Assembly: GCA_903842505.1 (NCBI GenBank)
Contig: CAIMMI010000053.1
Span: forward strand, 1-48,380
Origin: an uncultured Verrucomicrobiota bacterium
GTDB taxonomy: Bacteria > Verrucomicrobiota > Verrucomicrobiia > Limisphaerales > UBA9464
Length of the DNA: 48,380 bases
Direction: 5' to 3'
A model generated the notes under the pieces. It ran no database searches. It saw only the letters and a program-made list of their open reading frames with translations, and had not been told where the DNA came from. Each line of letters starts with the position of its first letter. Positions within the stretch are counted from its first letter, which is position 1. Of this stretch, positions 8,406-17,814 are shown in pieces. The position numbers and the translations under genes were made by a program.

Positions 8406-9665
8406 ATGCCGGACTTACCGCCATCGACTCCTATCCGCGAAAATGTGGGGCGAACCGCCCTCGCGCTCGTGCTGACGGCGATGGCTGGAGGCGCCGCGGG
8501 GGCCGCCTTTCTCGGTTTACTCGACTCCGTGACGCGGCTTCACCAGCGCCACGCCTGGCTACTGTACCTGCTTCCTCTGATCGGCATCGGTGTTGGGTGG
8601 TTCTATCACCGGTTCGCTGGCGCGGCAGCGAAAGGAACCCACCTCCTCATCGAACAAGCCCAGGAGGCGGCGCCCAACGTCCCCTTCCGCCTCGCCCCCC
8701 TCATCCTCATCTCCACGCTCATGACCCACCTGGGCGGTGGCTCCGCCGGCCGCGAGGGCACCGCCGTCCAGATGGGGGGCGGCATCGGAGGCGGAATCTC
8801 GAACCTGCTCGGCCTGTGCCCACAGGGCCGACGTCTGGTCCTGCTCGGCGGAATGGCAGCAGGCTTTGGCGCCGTCTTCGGAACCCCGTTCGCGGCCGCC
8901 GTCTTCGCCATCGAGTGCCTCCAGGCGCGCCGGATGGAATGGCGGATACTGCCCGCCTGCCTCGGGACGGCCTGGGGTGCGCACCTCACCTGCCTCGCCT
9001 GCGGTGGATCCCACACCCACTACGATGCAGGCCTTCCACCCCTGACTGGGATCCAATCCCTGGACCTCCGCTTCGGCTGGATTGCCGGTGCGGCGCTGGC
9101 AGGCGTCAGCGCAGGGCTCATGGCCCAGATCTACATCCACACGGGAAGACTCACAGCCCGCGGCTTCGCCCGGATTCCCACCCCTTGGCTCCGTCCCGTC
9201 GCCGGTGCCGGGCTCCTGATCCTGCTGACCTTCCTTCTGGGTAACCGATCCTACCTCGGTCTGGGAGCCATCCCGATGGATCCCGGCAACCCGAGCATCG
9301 AAACGGCATTCGGCCCCGACGCGATGCCCTTGTGGTCGTGGGCCTTGAAGCTGATCTTCACGGTCGTCACGCTGGGATCCGGCTTCAAGGGCGGCGAAGT
9401 CACGCCGCTGTTCTTCATGGGAGCCACCGCCGGGAACGCCCTGGGAACGCATGTCGGCCTTCCATCGGGACTCGGAGCAGCAGCGGGACTGGCCGCCGTG
9501 TTCGCTGGGGCCAGCCGGACTCCGGTAGCCTGCACGCTTCTTGGACTTGAATTGTTCGGGTGGGCCGCGGCGCCTTACGTCGCGGTCGCGTGCTGGGCTT
9601 CCCAACTCAGCAGCGGGCACAAATCGATCTACGACGCACCGAACCGGACTCCCCGGGAGCAATAG
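8406..9665 (+). CDS. CLC-type antiporter, probably the fluoride/proton CLC-F subtype
   Basis: A 419-residue polytopic CLC protein without CBS domains. The gating-glutamate motif is GSAGREGTAVQMGG (112-125, E117); a second helix-start motif is GAVFGTPFAAAVFAIE, and GSGFKGGEVTPLFFMGA (324-340) matches the anion-coordinating segment. The first CLC signature (GSGIP in chloride types) is replaced by a KGTHLLIE-type segment near residues 76-83, and Thr follows GREG. These are features I associate with CLC-F, which expels fluoride in exchange for protons at the inner membrane. Chloride transport cannot be excluded. Starts: ATG at 8406, or an in-frame GTG at 8445 that would still include the first helix. 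No fluoride riboswitch was found upstream. Confidence 0.88.
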   Translation: MPDLPPSTPIRENVGRTALALVLTAMAGGAAGAAFLGLLDSVTRLHQRHAWLLYLLPLIGIGVGWFYHRFAGAAAKGTHLLIEQAQEAAPNVPFRLAPLILISTLMTHLGGGSAGREGTAVQMGGGIGGGISNLLGLCPQGRRLVLLGGMAAGFGAVFGTPFAAAVFAIECLQARRMEWRILPACLGTAWGAHLTCLACGGSHTHYDAGLPPLTGIQSLDLRFGWIAGAALAGVSAGLMAQIYIHTGRLTARGFARIPTPWLRPVAGAGLLILLTFLLGNRSYLGLGAIPMDPGNPSIETAFGPDAMPLWSWALKLIFTVVTLGSGFKGGEVTPLFFMGATAGNALGTHVGLPSGLGAAAGLAAVFAGASRTPVACTLLGLELFGWAAAPYVAVACWASQLSSGHKSIYDAPNRTPREQ

Positions 9666-9701
9666 CAGGCCATCAGACCCCGGATTCTGGGTGTCAACGA
9701 T

Positions 9702-10709
9702 TCACAGGGCACCACCAGCGGCCTTGGCAGGAGCAGGACCGACCGGAGTTCCCGGGGTCGCGGCGGGCTTCGGCGCCGACGGCGTCTCCTTGGCGAAGTC
9801 GCCCGCGAGATAACCAATCAGCGACGTGATCTGCTCCTCCGTCAACGGCCCACCCTTGGAACTGTCGAACGAAGGCATCAGTGACCCCTCCTTACCGACA
9901 CGGATCCACTGGGTCCAATAGTCCGGGTGGAAGGTGCCCGGACGACCGCGCAAGGCCGGAACCATCGAAGCCCGATGCTCCGCATCATGGCAAACACCGC
10001 AGGCCGCCACGTAAAGGTCCTTGCCCAGCTTTCCTACGGTCGGATCAACATGGCAACGCGCACAGTCGCCACGGAAAACAGCCTGCCGATCTGCTGCCGC
10101 AATCTGGAGGTTTCGGGACCGATCCCCCATCCGCTGCATCTGCTCGTACGCATCCTTCGGCAGGACTGCCTTCACAAAGAGCGGAACGGACCCAACGGTC
10201 GAGACCACCGTGACAGTCTTGGTCACCGTCCCGAACTTGCCCGCCAGATTCATGGTCGCCCCCACCTCGCCACCTTCGCCCGGCTTCAGGACCCAGGGCG
10301 TCGAAGGCAGCTTGGCCGCTGTGCAACCGCAGGAGGTATGCACGGACATGATGGTCAATTCCTCCTTGGAAACGTTGGTGACAGCGAAGACGAACTTGGC
10401 CTCGGTCTCCCCCGACTTCACGTTGACAGTCTTCTCCTTCGAGTCGAACTGCAGCGCATTCGCGCTGGCCGACGGGGCGGCCGCACTGGCCCGGGCAGGT
10501 GCCGCATAGGTGAAGCCGTTCGTCAAAGGCTTGGAGGGACGCAGCACCGCGCGATTGGTCGTCAGGTTCGAGGGACGCGACCGCGGCGGGAACGGTGGAG
10601 GATTCACCGGCTCGGGATCCAGGGACTGCGCGAAAGCCGAACCGAACATAACCGCCCACGTCAGACCCAGACTCAACAGCATCGAAGGGACCCGCATGCG
10701 GTCCTGCAT
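9702..10709 (-). CDS. DUF1573-cytochrome c fusion protein
   Basis: A 335-residue exported protein. A signal peptide (about 1-28) is followed by a Pro-rich segment, a DUF1573 domain (about 85-185) with the hallmark HTSCGCT (125-130), and a C-terminal c-type cytochrome region (about 205-305). Two heme-binding CxxCH motifs are present, CARCH (216-220) and CGVCH (237-241), only 21 residues apart, with a possible axial Met in GSLMPSF (M278). The tail is Ala/Pro-rich. DUF1573 is an extracytoplasmic beta-sandwich of unknown role. The fusion suggests a periplasmic electron-transfer or redox-linked binding protein, but no partner oxidase is nearby. Met5 is an alternative start. The gene converges on the CLC gene. 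Confidence 0.88.
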   Translation of the reverse strand: MQDRMRVPSMLLSLGLTWAVMFGSAFAQSLDPEPVNPPPFPPRSRPSNLTTNRAVLRPSKPLTNGFTYAAPARASAAAPSASANALQFDSKEKTVNVKSGETEAKFVFAVTNVSKEELTIMSVHTSCGCTAAKLPSTPWVLKPGEGGEVGATMNLAGKFGTVTKTVTVVSTVGSVPLFVKAVLPKDAYEQMQRMGDRSRNLQIAAADRQAVFRGDCARCHVDPTVGKLGKDLYVAACGVCHDAEHRASMVPALRGRPGTFHPDYWTQWIRVGKEGSLMPSFDSSKGGPLTEEQITSLIGYLAGDFAKETPSAPKPAATPGTPVGPAPAKAAGGAL

Positions 10710-10758
10710 AGCAGAGCGGTTGCGGTTGGAAAGCCTGATTCAGGCCAACGACTCCAAA

Positions 10759-10928
10759 GGGGCGCATCGGGACACGGCCCCAGCGAGGGGTGGGGCGAGT
10801 GTCCTCACGAGCCGTTGCCGTGTTCCAAGTTTCAAGTGCTTCAAACTTGAACCTGAAAACTTCAAACTCTGGATCGGCTCGTCGGAGTCTCGCCCCACCC
10901 GTTTCGGGGACGGCATCGGGATGCGCCC
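10759..10928. repeat. Long imperfect inverted repeat (MITE-like or structured element)
   Basis: The left arm (10759-10814) and right arm (10875-10928) are imperfect reverse complements of about 55 bases. Shared blocks include GGGTGGGGCGAG, GAGCCG and GGCGCATC read on opposite strands. The 60-base centre is AT-richer and holds its own near-palindrome, CAAGTTT...AAACTTG, near 10825-10850. The element fills the gap between the DUF1573-cytochrome gene and the pilC terminator. It codes for nothing convincing. It may be a non-autonomous mobile element or a transcribed hairpin. Confidence 0.7.
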
Positions 10929-10965
10929 GCTCCGAACGGCCACCTGCCGCCTCGTCCAACAAGCG

Positions 10966-11001
10966 AAACACCCGCCGGGAAGGATTTCCCAGCGGGTGTT
11001 T
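10966..11001 (-). terminator. Rho-independent terminator of the pilus motor operon
   Basis: A perfect 10-base stem, AAACACCCGC (10966-10975) with GCGGGTGTTT (10992-11001), encloses a 16-base loop 24 bases beyond the pilC stop. A short T run follows on both strands, so it could work in both directions. Confidence 0.75.
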
Positions 11002-11025
11002 TGCAGAACCCTTTCGGGTGGCCGA

Positions 11026-12354
11026 TCAGTCGCCGCCGCCGCCACTGTCGCTGCCGAGCTTGTCGATCAGCGTGATCAGCGGAAGGAAGAGCGCGATGAC
11101 GATGGAACCGACGATGACCGCCAGGAAGACGATCATGACCGGTTCCAGGAGCGAGGTCATGGCCGTCACGGCGTTGTCCACCTCTTCGTCATAGTTGTCG
11201 GCGATCTTCAGCAACATCTCAGGCAGGGCACCGGTTTGCTCACCGACGTCCACCATCGAGATCACCATGGGCGGGAATACCGCGGACTTTTCCAACGGAG
11301 CCGTGATCGTTTCGCCCTCCTTGACGCTCTCGTACACGGCGGCCACGGCGTTCGCCACGATCAGGTTGCCAGCCGTTTCCTTGACGATCGTAAGGGCTTG
11401 AAGGATCGGCACACCCGATTGGACCAAGGTGCCGAGCGTCCGCGTAAACCGGGCGATGGCCACCTTCGAGATGACCGATCCGATCACCGGGAACTTCAGC
11501 TTCACCTTGTCCCAGATGAACTGCCCCTTCTTGGTACGCATCGCGATCTTGAAGGCGATGATCAAGCCGATGAATGCCCAGACCACCGGACCGGGCAGAG
11601 GAAAGCCACCCGCCCACTCCGGGAACACGATGGTATAGTTCTTCAGCGTGTCCGAGATCTTCAGGACGAACTCGGTGAAGGCCGGCATGCCGGCATCGCC
11701 CAGCAGGTCAGCGAAGATCTGTTTGAACTTCGGGACAACGACGATCATGAGGAGCGCCAGAATGCCGCCGGCGACGACCATGACCGCCGCCGGGTAGAAC
11801 ATGGCGGCGACGACCTTGCCCTTGATCTTCTCAGCCTTCTCCATGAACTCCGCGAGTCGCTTGAGGACAACCTCCAGCACACCGCCGATTTCACCGGCCT
11901 TGACCATGTTGACGAACAGCCGGTTGAACACCTTCGGATGCTGCGCCAAGCCCTCGGAGAAGGTCGAACCGCCCTCGATGGAAAGGGCCAACTCGCCCAG
12001 GATCCGCTTCAGCGTCGGATTCCGCTCCTGCTTGCTGAGCACACGCAACCCGCGGAGCAACGGCAGACCCGCCTCCACCAGGGTGGCCAGCTGACGCGTA
12101 AAGGTCGTCAGGACCTTGGGTTTCACGCCGCTGCCGAAGGAGATGTTGAGGTTGGTCTTACCCTTCCCCTTGCCCTTCGGATCCGCCTTCTTGGCGGCCT
12201 TGGCATCCTTGGGTTTTTCCGCCTCGACCACCTTGGTCGGCAGAAAGCCCATCTCCTTCAGGCGGCTGATCGCCTCGGCTTGACTCCCCACCTCAAGGAC
12301 ACCCTTGGTCTCCTTGCCCTTGGTGTCCATCGCCTCGTATTTGAACTTCGGCAT
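11026..12354 (-). CDS. pilC: Type IV pilus/type II secretion inner-membrane platform protein
   Basis: A 442-residue GspF/PilC-family protein that anchors the assembly ATPase to the pilus or pseudopilus base in the inner membrane. It opens with the conserved MPKFKYEAMD start. Two T2SS-F domains follow, each with an FTRQLATLVEAGLPL-type or FTRTLGTLVQSGVPI-type signature, a VKAGEIGG or VDVGEQTG segment, and hydrophobic helices. A Lys/Gly-rich linker (about 45-72) between the N-terminal part and the first domain is longer than usual. It is the last gene of the minus-strand operon pilB2-pilT-pilB1-pilC and is followed by a terminator. Sequence alone does not separate pilus from secretion use. Confidence 0.95.
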   Translation of the reverse strand: MPKFKYEAMDTKGKETKGVLEVGSQAEAISRLKEMGFLPTKVVEAEKPKDAKAAKKADPKGKGKGKTNLNISFGSGVKPKVLTTFTRQLATLVEAGLPLLRGLRVLSKQERNPTLKRILGELALSIEGGSTFSEGLAQHPKVFNRLFVNMVKAGEIGGVLEVVLKRLAEFMEKAEKIKGKVVAAMFYPAAVMVVAGGILALLMIVVVPKFKQIFADLLGDAGMPAFTEFVLKISDTLKNYTIVFPEWAGGFPLPGPVVWAFIGLIIAFKIAMRTKKGQFIWDKVKLKFPVIGSVISKVAIARFTRTLGTLVQSGVPILQALTIVKETAGNLIVANAVAAVYESVKEGETITAPLEKSAVFPPMVISMVDVGEQTGALPEMLLKIADNYDEEVDNAVTAMTSLLEPVMIVFLAVIVGSIVIALFLPLITLIDKLGSDSGGGGD

Positions 12355-12391
12355 AACGACCTCCGAATCTGAAAGTTTGCCCGTGCTTTGG

Positions 12392-14095
12392 CTACGTGTA
12401 CTTCAACACTTCTTCCACAGTGGTCTCGGCATTGTAGATGGACCGGAGACCGTCCTCGCGTAGGGTCACCATGCCCAACTCCACTGCCTTTTGCCGGATG
12501 ACCACCGTGGGAGCGCGTTCATTGATTAGAGTGCGGATCGCATCGTTGATCACGAGCAATTCAAAGATTCCTTTCCGCCCCTTGTAGCCGGTGTCATTGC
12601 AGGTCTGACAGCCACGGCCGTAGTAAAACATCTTGTCCCCGATGTCATGGGGCGAGAGCCCCATGGTCTGCAATTGGTTCTCGCTGGGCTCAAACGGCGT
12701 CTTGCACTTCGAACACACCCGCCGCACCAACCGCTGAGCCAGCACCGCCAATAGCGTCGAGGAAATCAGGAAGGGCTCCACGCCCATGTCCACCAGACGG
12801 GTCACCGCGCCGGAGGAGTCGTTCGTATGCAGCGTGGACAGCACCAAGTGACCGGTGAGCGACGCCTGAATCGCGATCTGCGCCGTCTCCAGATCGCGCA
12901 TTTCACCCAGCATGATGATGTCAGGATCCTGCCGCAGGAAGGCCCGCAGGGCCTTCATGAAGGTCATCCCGACCCCTTCATTCACCTGCACCTGCATGAT
13001 CCCTTCGATATCGAACTCAACCGGGTCCTCAACCGTCAGCAACTTGGTGTCGATGACGTTCACCCGACGCAGGGCCGAATACAGGGTCGTGGTCTTTCCG
13101 CAACCCGTCGGGCCCGTCACCACGAAGATGCCGTTCGGTTGGTTGATCGCCTCGATCACATAGCCAAAAACCTGCTTCGGCAGTCCCAGCGTCTCCAACT
13201 CCAGACTGATGGAACCACGGTCGAGAACGCGCAACACCACCGACTCACCGAACGCCGTTGGCAATGTCGACACGCGCAGGTCGATCTGCTTGCCAGCAAT
13301 GTTCACCGAGATACGGCCGTCCTGGGGAAGGCGCTTCTCGGAAATGTTGAGGTTCGACATGACCTTCAGACGGGAGGTCACCGGCCCCGCCAGATGCTTC
13401 GGCGGCGGAGTCATCTCATACAGCGCGCCGTCGACACGGTACCGGATCTTGAACTCGTCTTCGAAGGGCTCGAAATGGATGTCCGATGCCCGATCCTGCA
13501 CCGCCTGCATCAACACCAGGTTCACGAACTTGACGATCGGCGCGTCGTTGACGGCGTCGTCTTCCAACTTCTGCAGGCCAGCCTTGACCTCTTCCGCGGC
13601 ATTCGCAGCCTCGTCACCGCCAAACTGGGCAATCAAGTCCGCATAGCCGCCTGCGGCCTGCGCCGGATAAAACTTCTCGATCGCCTTGACGATGTCCGCC
13701 GGGTTGGCAACCACCAGTTGGATCTGGTACTTCACCGAGAAGCCCAACTCGTCAATCACCGCGGGATTGAGGGGATCCGCCAAGGCCAACTGGAGCGTAT
13801 CCCCGTAAAGTGCGACGGGTACACATTGGTACATGCGCGCACTCTCGGCCGGAACCGCAGCCAGCAAATCCGGCGTCAACTGCGTCTCATCCAGCGCCAC
13901 CACCATCGTACCCAGATGATCAGCGATGATCTGCAAGGCCGAGTCGAGGTCCAGCAATCCGTAGTCCTGCACCACCTGGAGCACGGGCTTGGCACTGCGG
14001 CTCACCTCCTGCACAACCTCCTCGAACTGCAGGTCATCAAGCAGTCCACGCTCGCGGATCAACGCCAGCAGGGGATCAGAAGCGACTTCAGGCAT
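12392..14095 (-). CDS. pilB: GspE/PilB-family assembly ATPase (first copy)
   Basis: A 567-residue cytoplasmic hexameric ATPase that drives pilin or pseudopilin polymerisation. It has an N-terminal MshEN/GspE-N domain (about 1-145), the RASDIHFEP segment (202-210), Walker A GPTGCGKT (328-335), an Asp box around TVEDPVE, Walker B-like IIMLGEMRD, the His box LHTNDS, and a zinc-binding tetracysteine site (C461, C464, C496, C499). It sits 20 bases after pilT and 37 before pilC. The locus holds a second, clearly different PilB paralogue, so two assembly ATPases may share one platform or serve different fibres. Confidence 0.95.
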   Translation of the reverse strand: MPEVASDPLLALIRERGLLDDLQFEEVVQEVSRSAKPVLQVVQDYGLLDLDSALQIIADHLGTMVVALDETQLTPDLLAAVPAESARMYQCVPVALYGDTLQLALADPLNPAVIDELGFSVKYQIQLVVANPADIVKAIEKFYPAQAAGGYADLIAQFGGDEAANAAEEVKAGLQKLEDDAVNDAPIVKFVNLVLMQAVQDRASDIHFEPFEDEFKIRYRVDGALYEMTPPPKHLAGPVTSRLKVMSNLNISEKRLPQDGRISVNIAGKQIDLRVSTLPTAFGESVVLRVLDRGSISLELETLGLPKQVFGYVIEAINQPNGIFVVTGPTGCGKTTTLYSALRRVNVIDTKLLTVEDPVEFDIEGIMQVQVNEGVGMTFMKALRAFLRQDPDIIMLGEMRDLETAQIAIQASLTGHLVLSTLHTNDSSGAVTRLVDMGVEPFLISSTLLAVLAQRLVRRVCSKCKTPFEPSENQLQTMGLSPHDIGDKMFYYGRGCQTCNDTGYKGRKGIFELLVINDAIRTLINERAPTVVIRQKAVELGMVTLREDGLRSIYNAETTVEEVLKYT

Positions 14096-14115
14096 GGTTC
14101 AGATTCCTTGGAAGA

Positions 14116-15222
14116 TCAGGGTTTGCGCCGCGCCTGGGCTTCCGCCCGTGCCTGCTTCAACTCCTGAAGTTTTTGATGGATCGTCGTCGGATCCTGGGCC
14201 TTCGTGACAACATCCTCCTCCGAGATCAACCCGGCCTGCCACTTGTCCAACAGGAAGGAGTCCAATGTCACCATGCCGTACTTGGCACCGGTCTGGATGT
14301 CCGACTGGATCCGGAAGGTCTTGTTGTCGCGGATCAGCGCGCCGACGGACGGGGTATTCACCATGACCTCGAAGACGGCCACACGCCCCGGCTTGTCCAC
14401 CCGCGGAATCAGCAACTGGGAAATCACCGCCTGAAGCACGGTCGAGAGCTGGATCCGGATCTGCTCCTGCTGGTTCTGGGGAAAGGCGTTGACGATACGG
14501 TCAATGGTCTTGGCCGCGCCCGTGGTGTGCAGCGTGCCGAACACCAAGTGGCCCGTCTCAGCGGCAGTGATCGCCGCTTCCATCGTTTCCAGGTCACGCA
14601 ACTCACCCACCAGGATCACATCCGGGTCCTGCCGCAGCGCGCGCCGCAGGGCCTCCGCAAAGTTGGGTACGTCGACGTTGACCTCCCGCTGCGTCACCAC
14701 CGCCTTCTTGTGCTTGTGGTAGTACTCGATCGGATCCTCGATCGTGATGATGTGCGCGTGGTTGGACTCTTCGTTGATGATGTTCAGCAACGACGCCAAG
14801 GTGGTCGTCTTGCCCGAACCCGTCGGCCCCGTCACCAGAACCAGACCTCGCGGCTTGTAGATCAACTCCTTGACCGTCGGCGGAATGCCGATCTGCTCCA
14901 TCGTCAGCAACTTCGATGGAATCTGCCGCAAAACGAGGGCGAAGTTGCCCTTCTCCTTGAAGGCTGAAACACGGAATCGCGCCAGTTCACCGAACGCGAA
15001 TCCGAAGTCCGCCCCACCCTTCTCGCGGATCTGCTGGATGTGATCCTCGGATGTGATCGAACGCATCAACTCCTCGGTATCCTCAGGACGCAACACCGGG
15101 CCATCGACCCGCTGAAGGACACCATGGATCCGGATGACGGGCGGAATCCCAACACGGACGTGCAGGTCGGCGCCGCCTTCGGACACCATCAACTGCAACA
15201 GATCGGACATCTGATAGGACAT
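14116..15222 (-). CDS. pilT: Twitching-motility retraction ATPase
   Basis: A 368-residue PilT-family ATPase that depolymerises type IV pili and powers retraction. It starts with the typical short N-terminal domain ([13 protein letters not shown]), has Walker A GPTGSGKT (132-139), the [10 protein letters not shown] Asp box, ILVGELRD Walker B, a GTLHTTGA His box, and the C-terminal [14 protein letters not shown] segment that corresponds to the PilT AIRNLIRE motif. No zinc-binding cysteines are present, unlike the two PilB proteins. Its presence argues that the machine is a retractile pilus rather than a pure type II secretion system, although no secretin gene is in the window. Confidence 0.95.
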   Translation of the reverse strand: MSYQMSDLLQLMVSEGGADLHVRVGIPPVIRIHGVLQRVDGPVLRPEDTEELMRSITSEDHIQQIREKGGADFGFAFGELARFRVSAFKEKGNFALVLRQIPSKLLTMEQIGIPPTVKELIYKPRGLVLVTGPTGSGKTTTLASLLNIINEESNHAHIITIEDPIEYYHKHKKAVVTQREVNVDVPNFAEALRRALRQDPDVILVGELRDLETMEAAITAAETGHLVFGTLHTTGAAKTIDRIVNAFPQNQQEQIRIQLSTVLQAVISQLLIPRVDKPGRVAVFEVMVNTPSVGALIRDNKTFRIQSDIQTGAKYGMVTLDSFLLDKWQAGLISEEDVVTKAQDPTTIHQKLQELKQARAEAQARRKP

Positions 15223-15305
15223 GAGAAAGGGGGGAAGATTCTGAGCGGGTATCGAACCCAGTTTGAAAGCGTATTAAGCAGGTCTTTTGCCGGGGTCACC
15301 CAGAT

Positions 15306-17018
15306 TCAGTGATCCACAACCGTGGCCCGCACAACCTCGTCCACCGTGGTCAGGCCGGCGAGCACCTTCCGGGTGCCGTCTTCCCGCAAAGTCCTCATTC
15401 CCATCTCACGGGCCTTGTTGCGCAACACGTTGGCAGGAACCTTGTCAAAGATCATCTTCCGGGCCTGATCGTTGATGATGAAGATTTCGAAGACACCGAA
15501 TCGCCCCTTGCACCCCGTCTTGTTGCACGTCGCGCACCCCTTGCCTTTCCGGGGAGCGGCATTCGCCAACATTTCGGGCGTGATGTTCAGCGACCGGCAC
15601 TCGTTTTCATCGAGGGTCGCCGGCGCACCACAATTCTTGCAGACCTTCCGCACCAGACGCTGAGCCATCAGACACCGTGTAGCCGAGGCCACCAGGAAGG
15701 GCTTGATGCCGATGTCGATCAGACGGGTGACCGCGCCCGGGGCGTCATTCGTGTGAAGCGTGGAGAACACGAGGTGACCCGTCAGCGACGCATTGATCGC
15801 AATGGTCGCCGTCTCCATATCGCGAATTTCTCCCAGCATGATGACGTTGGGAGACTGGCGGAGCATGGACCGGAGCGCGTACGCGAAAGTGAATCCGATC
15901 ACCTCGTTCACCTGCACCTGATTGATGCCCGCCAGCATGTACTCAACCGGGTCCTCTACCGTGATGATCTTCCGATCCGGACGATTGATGTAGTTGAGGC
16001 ACGAATACAGCGTGGTCGTCTTGCCGGAACCAGTCGGACCGGTCACAAGCAGAATCCCGTCCGGAAGGGCGATCAACCGCTCGAAAGTCTGCTGGTCATC
16101 GGCAAAGAAGCCCAACTCGGGCAACCCCAGCTTCAGACCGTCCTTGTCCAGAATACGCATGACGATCGACTCGCCGTGCTGCGTCGGCAGCGAATTGACG
16201 CGCAAATCGATCGTCTTGCCACCCACATTCGTCTGGATACGTCCGTCCTGCGGAATCCGTCGCTCCGCAATGCTCATGCCCGACTGGATCTTGAGACGGG
16301 CGATGATCGGAGCCTGCAGTCTCTTCGGGGGGTCCTTCTGCTCGATCAGCATACCGTCAATCCGGTACCGGACCCGGAACCGACGGGCCATCGGCTCCAG
16401 ATGGATGTCGGATGCCCTCATCTTGAAGGCATCGACGATGATCTGGTTCACCAACTTGATGATCGGAGCATCGGCATCGACGGCCTCCCCGTCAGCCCCG
16501 ACATCCCCCGTCATCTGCGAAACCTCGACCTCACCCTCGGTGATGTCCTGAATCATCTGGGCGATGCCACCATCGTCCCGCCCGGAACCGCCGTAGTACC
16601 GCGCCAGAGCCGCCTCGATGTCCGCCGAACTGGCCACCCGAAGCTCCACCGTCTTGCCGATCGACACCTGCAAACCGTCGATCGCCTCGATGTCCGACGG
16701 ATCGCTGATCGCTACCGCCACGGTGCCCTCGTTGATGGCCACCGGAACCGCGTTGAACTTCTTGGCTACGTGACGTGGTACCGCCGCAATCACATCGTCA
16801 GCCAACCGCAAACCCGTGAGATCGACGGACTCGACGCCGAAGTAGGTGGCCTTGGCCATGACCACGAAGGCGGGTTCGAGATGACCGTTCTTGACGAGGG
16901 TGTCGAGTAAGCCTTCGCCCGCGGATTCAGCATCCGCTTGCACAGCGTCGACCTGGTCACGGGTCACAAGACCCATGTCGACCATCGTATCGATGAGGAA
17001 ATCGTCTTTGGCAGCCAC
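15306..17018 (-). CDS. pilB: GspE/PilB-family assembly ATPase (second copy)
   Basis: A 570-residue PilB/GspE ATPase, first gene of the operon. It has an MshEN-type N-terminal domain (1-145), RASDIHLEP (201-209), Walker A GPTGSGKT (327-334), TVEDPVEYM, VIMLGEIRD, LHTNDA, and a zinc tetracysteine site made of CKNC and CATC. An acidic, Asp/Glu-rich linker of about 40 residues (146-185) separates the N-terminal and catalytic parts. The start is a GTG with AAGGA placed eight bases upstream, which decides it. It is the same length as the other PilB but differs across the N-terminal half, so these are old paralogues rather than a fresh duplication. Confidence 0.94.
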   Translation of the reverse strand: MAAKDDFLIDTMVDMGLVTRDQVDAVQADAESAGEGLLDTLVKNGHLEPAFVVMAKATYFGVESVDLTGLRLADDVIAAVPRHVAKKFNAVPVAINEGTVAVAISDPSDIEAIDGLQVSIGKTVELRVASSADIEAALARYYGGSGRDDGGIAQMIQDITEGEVEVSQMTGDVGADGEAVDADAPIIKLVNQIIVDAFKMRASDIHLEPMARRFRVRYRIDGMLIEQKDPPKRLQAPIIARLKIQSGMSIAERRIPQDGRIQTNVGGKTIDLRVNSLPTQHGESIVMRILDKDGLKLGLPELGFFADDQQTFERLIALPDGILLVTGPTGSGKTTTLYSCLNYINRPDRKIITVEDPVEYMLAGINQVQVNEVIGFTFAYALRSMLRQSPNVIMLGEIRDMETATIAINASLTGHLVFSTLHTNDAPGAVTRLIDIGIKPFLVASATRCLMAQRLVRKVCKNCGAPATLDENECRSLNITPEMLANAAPRKGKGCATCNKTGCKGRFGVFEIFIINDQARKMIFDKVPANVLRNKAREMGMRTLREDGTRKVLAGLTTVDEVVRATVVDH

Positions 17019-17073
17019 AGTGGTATCCTTTTCCGGCCAACCAACCTTTGCGGGACCGGGGAAGAGCGCGGTG

Positions 17074-17102
17074 AGTTAAGGTAGCACCATCCCGAAAGTC
17101 AA
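17074..17102 (-). promoter_or_regulatory. Candidate sigma-70-like promoter of the pilus motor operon
   Basis: Read on the minus strand, TTGACT (17102-17097) and TTAACT (17079-17074) are spaced by 17 bases about 60 bases before the GTG of the first PilB gene. The -35 is close to consensus and the -10 is weak. Assignment is by pattern only. Confidence 0.35.
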
Positions 17103-17177
17103 ACGTGGACAACCGCATGCCCGTTACCAACCCCTTTTCCGGATTGGGAAATCCCACGCCGGACACTATTTTCGGGT

Positions 17178-17720
17178 ATGAAGCGATCCCTCCTACGCTG
17201 GCTTGGACCAACCCTCGTTCTCTTCGTCCTGTGGCGATGGGCCCCCCGGGGAGAGGCTCCAACCCTGGGAGTCCAGGACGGGCAACTCACCCCCTGCCCT
17301 GAATCTCCCAATGCAGTCTGCAGCAAGGCTCAGGACGACATCCACGCCATCGCACCGATCCAAACCGAAGGCCGGATGGAACAGGCTTGGGCCCACTGCC
17401 GCGCAGCGGCGTTCGCCGAACCCGGGACCCGGCTCGTGAGCGAATCCCCCGGGTACATGCGATTTGAAGCCACCACCCGATGGTGCCGATTTGTCGACGA
17501 CGTGGAGTTTCTCGCGGATCCCCCATTGAACCTGATCCAGGTGCGATCCTCGTCCCGCATCGGTCACAGCGATCTGGGGACAAATCGTCGCCGGGTAGAG
17601 CGGATCCGATCGGAACATCAAAAACGGATGCGCCTGTCCAATCCGGGTCCTGCACCCACGCCCACGCAAACGTTGCTTCGAGCCGATCCTCAGGCTCCAA
17701 CGGGGCAACCGGCAAAATAG
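17178..17720 (+). CDS. DUF1499 family protein
   Basis: A 180-residue protein of the DUF1499 family, whose function is unknown. A short N-terminal hydrophobic stretch (about 6-20) could be a signal or anchor. The family blocks CPESPNAVCS (about 40-49), RWCRFVDDVEFLAD, LIQVRSSSRIGHSDLG and the N-x-x-RVERIR helix are all visible. The tail is Pro/Thr-rich and probably disordered. The gene diverges from the pilus motor operon and lies 94 bases before the DksA-like gene in the same direction. Confidence 0.85.
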   Translation: MKRSLLRWLGPTLVLFVLWRWAPRGEAPTLGVQDGQLTPCPESPNAVCSKAQDDIHAIAPIQTEGRMEQAWAHCRAAAFAEPGTRLVSESPGYMRFEATTRWCRFVDDVEFLADPPLNLIQVRSSSRIGHSDLGTNRRRVERIRSEHQKRMRLSNPGPAPTPTQTLLRADPQAPTGQPAK

Positions 17721-17814
17721 TTGTGGCATTCCCCGGATCGTTTGCTAATTTCCGCGGCCTTCGTTCCGGCTGAACCGCATGTGTTGTGCGCTTCGGATGA
17801 TTGCTGGAACGGCA

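Noticed and set aside
8370-8440. Possible fluoride (crcB) riboswitch before the CLC gene, suggested by GACTCCTATCC
   Set aside because: Only part of the 3' consensus is matched; the GGCGATGG-type 5' core and the paired P1 stem are missing.
15223-15305. T-arm-like GGGTTCGATACCC on the minus strand between pilB2 and pilT, suggesting a tRNA
   Set aside because: No D-arm or anticodon stem of the right size can be built, the T-loop is not standard, and the stems do not fit one cloverleaf.
15309-16910. 533-codon plus-strand frame opposite pilB2
   Set aside because: His/Arg/Asp-rich shadow translation of a strongly conserved ATPase gene on the other strand.
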